Positions 61,882 through 64,000 of a stretch of DNA of 64,000 bases are shown piece by piece. How positions within the stretch are numbered: position 1 is the stretch's first letter; each line of letters begins with the position of its first letter. The notes below the pieces were generated by a model. That model saw only the letters and a list, made by a program, of their open reading frames with translations, was not told where the DNA came from and made no database searches. Location of the stretch: contig JADMLA020000018.1 in the NCBI GenBank assembly GCA_015482705.2, positions 14,813 to 78,812 of the forward strand, in the 5' to 3' direction. The DNA comes from Prosthecochloris sp. (GTDB taxonomy: Bacteria; Bacteroidota; Chlorobiia; Chlorobiales; Chlorobiaceae). The position numbers and the translations under genes were made by a program.

Positions 61882-62359
61882 CACCAAGTTTCTTTTTGAG
61901 TTCTTCGAATAGTTCCGGGAGCGATTTCACCTTTGTCTGTGATACAATCTGTTTGATCTCGGTCGGAAGTTGGGGCTCAAGTAATTCCTCGGCTGCCGTG
62001 TGTAACCGCCGAACGTTTTGCTGTGCCTGCTCAACCAGCTTTGTGCATGCGGTAAAGCTCGGCAAAGGCTGGAACTTATCGCCGGTAAACTCGGTACGAA
62101 GAGCGAGGTCATACCACTCTACCAACTCGGCTTCTGTGATCCTCTGTGCTTTCAGCAACCGGGTTATTGCCTCCTCGATGAACGTCGTGTCACCAAAGAT
62201 TTGACCGTACTGCTTCTCGACCACTTCGGCATACTGCCTGCCTTTCATAGCCTGCATTTCGAGTAGCTTCAGCTCGATCAGTGCATCACTTGCCGGCTTC
62301 AATACCCAGCGGGCAGCATCGAGCTTTTGTTGCTCGTCTTTAGCCTGCACCAGTAACAC
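61868..62359 (-). CDS. helical phage protein of unknown function
   Basis: About 163 residues if the GTG at 62359 (with AGAAGG upstream) is the start; an upstream frame overlaps the replication gene and looks unlikely. It contains LDAARWVLKPASDALIELKL, QRITEAELVEWYDLALRTEF and a late LPELFEELKKKLGDEES. Helical throughout. It is between the replication gene and the terminase, possibly a replication or packaging accessory. Confidence 0.65.
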   Translation of the reverse strand: MLLVQAKDEQQKLDAARWVLKPASDALIELKLLEMQAMKGRQYAEVVEKQYGQIFGDTTFIEEAITRLLKAQRITEAELVEWYDLALRTEFTGDKFQPLPSFTACTKLVEQAQQNVRRLHTAAEELLEPQLPTEIKQIVSQTKVKSLPELFEELKKKLGDEES

Positions 62360-63278
62360 CCGATGCGCCTTCTGAAGCCAGCTTTTCTCGCAACATCGTA
62401 ATTGCCCTGGCGTTGTTGATCGCGTGGATATTACCGTTTTTCGTCGCTGTAGTTCCTGCATCGTTCGATAGATTTTGTTTCCGCATCTTCTGTAAAAACA
62501 CATCGATGTACATCACCCCGTCATCATTGCGCTTACGGAGCTTCAACGGGCTGAAGAAGTTGGTCGACCAAAATGGGTCACCTCGAGCCCACTGTATCGC
62601 CCGGAGTAGCTCATCGACGTTTTCCCTGCCGTCGACACGTCTCAGCTTGTCCCACTCCTGAGCCCATGCATCCCGGTCACACTTGACTGACTCAACCGTC
62701 AGCGGCTCAAACCAGTCTGCAAACTCGTAAGCCTCCTTTCTGTACTCCGACTCCAGAAAGGATTTCGGCAAAGATTTCTTGCTTTCCGGTTCCGGAGAAG
62801 GGGTTTCGGAGGGAGAAGAGTATTCCTTTTCCTCTTCCAATTCCCTTTCCCTTTCCAATTCCCTTTCAGCGTAGGGTATGCATTGGGTATTGATAGGGTA
62901 TTCATAGGGTATTGATAGGGTATTGTATCTTTTCAGTACCATATCGGCCAAAGCGACAGGGACAGACTTCAGGGCCTTTGCTATGCTTTGTATGATTTTT
63001 GGCGATGTTGAGGACTGATGTTTGATGAAATTGACTACCCAGTAATAACCCTCGCGTTCAACAAGCTTGCCATCATCGCATAGCTTTTTAATCAGAGGTT
63101 TAACGCTGTTTATACCTGTCTCAAATGCCATCTTGCGAAGTGAAACGTGCAAAATCCCCGCATTGTTTGTGTGCGGACAAGAGAACAGATAGAGGTAAAA
63201 AAGCTTCTCTTGAGGTGTCAGTTCCTCGGTGTATGGATCTTTCCAGAATCCTGAGCTTATTGTCCTGTAGTCTGCCAT
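62340..63278 (-). CDS. phage replication initiator with winged-helix N-terminus
   Basis: 312 residues. The N-terminal 100 residues, MADYRTISSGFWKDPYTEEL, QEKLFYLYLFSCPHTNNAGI and LKSVPVALADMVLK, form a winged-helix domain like those of phage replisome organisers. The middle is a low-complexity acidic segment (ERELERERELEEEKE). The C-terminal part (WFEPLTVESVKCDRDAWAQE, REKLASEGASGVTGAG) would recruit the host helicase or loader. An iteron array lies inside its coding sequence, as the origin does in lambda O. Confidence 0.82.
   Translation of the reverse strand: MADYRTISSGFWKDPYTEELTPQEKLFYLYLFSCPHTNNAGILHVSLRKMAFETGINSVKPLIKKLCDDGKLVEREGYYWVVNFIKHQSSTSPKIIQSIAKALKSVPVALADMVLKRYNTLSIPYEYPINTQCIPYAERELERERELEEEKEYSSPSETPSPEPESKKSLPKSFLESEYRKEAYEFADWFEPLTVESVKCDRDAWAQEWDKLRRVDGRENVDELLRAIQWARGDPFWSTNFFSPLKLRKRNDDGVMYIDVFLQKMRKQNLSNDAGTTATKNGNIHAINNARAITMLREKLASEGASGVTGAG
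62871..62925 (-). repeat. five 11-bp tandem repeats inside the replication gene, candidate origin
   Basis: Five direct units of exactly 11 bases: GTAGGGTATGC, ATTGGGTATTG, ATAGGGTATTC, ATAGGGTATTG and ATAGGGTATTG (plus strand). Period 11 puts each on the same face of the DNA helix. To the left is a purine/pyrimidine strand-biased tract of about 50 bases (62820-62870). This is similar to the iterons in the O gene of lambdoid phages. Confidence 0.7.
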
Positions 63279-63289
63279 GATGGTTACTG

Positions 63290-64000
63290 TTATGCTGCTA
63301 TGGTTGCTTTCATTTCCGGTACGTTTGCCTCAACAATAGCCTGAGCAATCGGCGGGCAAACGCTGTTTCCACACATCCTGACCTGCGCTGTCTTCGTCAA
63401 TGCTAAACCTTGATCTGGATTGTCGCCGATGATGTAACTATCCGGGAATCCTTGAGCACGAAACAGCTCACGGGGTGCAAGCATCCGCATGCCTATATCG
63501 GTAATCATGTACTGCTGACCTGATACAGTGACCAGACCGAACCGGTCGCGAGTCGAAAGAGTCCGCATTGGCTCAGTGACAGCCTGTCCATCAGTGTCGC
63601 TGCCGTAATAAGCAACAAGAAAAGCCCTGACCTCGGCAAAATGGTTACCTCCTGCACTGATCGTTCGCAGCGGTTCATCATTCGGCTGACCGATATTATT
63701 GCCCCTGAATTTGACAAGATTGCTCGTCATCAACGCAGACTTGCCACCTCCATTGCCTGTAACAGTCCCCAAAGGAGCCGTTACCGGATGCCCTACGCTT
63801 TGGCCAAAATCGCGCTTAATATGTGCCGTCACCAGGCTGTGATGGTCGACGGCCGTCACTGTTCCGATGGCATCACGCAGATCTGAACCGACAACACCGG
63901 AATAATGCTTTGCGAGAAAAGCCGTGACAAGGGCATGCCTGTTTTCTGTTGTTTGTGTCCTAAGTGCCGAGTTAATTGAGCTTCCCCGTACCTCATTCGT
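63290..64000 (-). CDS. C5 cytosine DNA methyltransferase, C-terminal part
   Basis: The frame is open to the window edge, 236 codons plus stop, so the N-terminus with its SAM site is missing. The final part, RMLAPRELFRAQGFPDSYII and VRMCGNSVCPPIAQAIVEAN, has the conserved C-terminal motifs (IX and X). Before it are repeated segments of about 40-50 residues, each with a P-x-x-T-x-T motif followed by a short, often His-containing, stretch and LVTA or similar (for example SDLRDAIGTVTAVDHHSLVT). These form the target recognition region in phage enzymes. It would protect phage DNA from host restriction. Confidence 0.88.
   Translation of the reverse strand, partial: TNEVRGSSINSALRTQTTENRHALVTAFLAKHYSGVVGSDLRDAIGTVTAVDHHSLVTAHIKRDFGQSVGHPVTAPLGTVTGNGGGKSALMTSNLVKFRGNNIGQPNDEPLRTISAGGNHFAEVRAFLVAYYGSDTDGQAVTEPMRTLSTRDRFGLVTVSGQQYMITDIGMRMLAPRELFRAQGFPDSYIIGDNPDQGLALTKTAQVRMCGNSVCPPIAQAIVEANVPEMKATIAA

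Larger units (their letters stand above)
41428..64000 (-). mobile_element. prophage, lambda-like siphovirus, right part outside window
   Basis: A continuous minus-strand set of phage genes runs from a methyltransferase at the window edge through replication, packaging, head, tail, adhesins and lysis. Many stops and starts overlap by 1-11 bases, as is normal in phage late operons. The left border must lie between the lysS stop and the holin stop (41292-41428). No attachment repeat can be recognised because the other end is not in the window. No integrase, repressor or excisionase is seen here. The reading frames are intact, so it may be functional. Confidence 0.9.

Noticed and set aside
61868..62503. 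211-codon version of the helical early phage protein
   Set aside because: The first 48 codons overlap the replication gene and look random; the GTG at 62359 is a better start.
62871..62925. Short repeats considered as CRISPR or as a protein repeat
   Set aside because: Eleven-base units without spacers, and 11 is not divisible by three, so neither fits; an iteron is the better reading.

Overview
The window looks like a piece of a green sulfur bacterium chromosome (Chlorobiaceae, Prosthecochloris/Chlorobium type) with the left part of an integrated tailed phage. The host assignment is inference. It rests on gene content: a CrtB-like phytoene/squalene synthase, LpxD, the CTC-type L25 after prs, a split MacB-like exporter, a multiheme cytochrome module, a YbeY whose third metal His is replaced, and a short cysteine-poor L33.

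Host part, 1-41400. Envelope and export genes come first: a DUF4136 lipoprotein cut by the window edge, a CoA-binding protein, ddl, a TPR protein, then a tolC / membrane-fusion / ATPase / two-permease operon ending with a PsiE-like protein. Next are an OmpA-type lipoprotein and a minus-strand redox block (ten-heme c cytochrome, b-type membrane protein, histidine kinase, response regulator, DUF4405 membrane protein, OB-fold periplasmic protein). A GH15-DUF547 fusion, lpxD, prs and rplY follow, then an OppC-like permease, a Nudix enzyme, a cupin, an Fpg-like glycosylase lacking the catalytic proline, a HAD phosphatase and a radical SAM/SPASM protein. A hairpin-rich non-coding stretch (28.9-29.3 kb) sits upstream of the radical SAM gene. 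The rest is comEC, metF, lysA, rpmG, tRNA-Leu(CAG), a zinc-ribbon protein, rnpB, a DUF456 protein, ybeY, hflX, crtB and lysS.

Prophage, about 41.4 kb to the right edge, all on the minus strand, so it reads from right to left. It holds a C5 cytosine methyltransferase (cut by the edge), a replication initiator with an iteron array inside its coding sequence, terminase subunits, a Z-like protein, a gpW-like connector, portal, a fused protease-capsid polyprotein, head-tail joining, tail terminator and tail tube. The tail assembly chaperone is made through a -1 frameshift on a run of nine A. Then come the tape measure, tail-tip proteins, adhesins and a lysis cassette. No integrase or repressor is in the window, so the phage continues past 64000. 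The gene plan is that of a lambda-like siphovirus.

The most interesting system is a diversity-generating retroelement (DGR) between the tail fibre and the lysis genes. A 120-bp variable repeat ends the tail-fibre/adhesin gene. A 120-bp template repeat lies 192 bp downstream, followed by a DGR-type reverse transcriptase. The repeats align without gaps; 18 of their 19 differences fall at template adenines, the signature of adenine-directed mutagenic homing. A perfect 6-bp hairpin with a GTAA tetraloop follows the variable repeat and carries the stop codon in its loop. No recognisable avd gene is present. Two small unknown genes are translationally coupled behind the reverse transcriptase instead.
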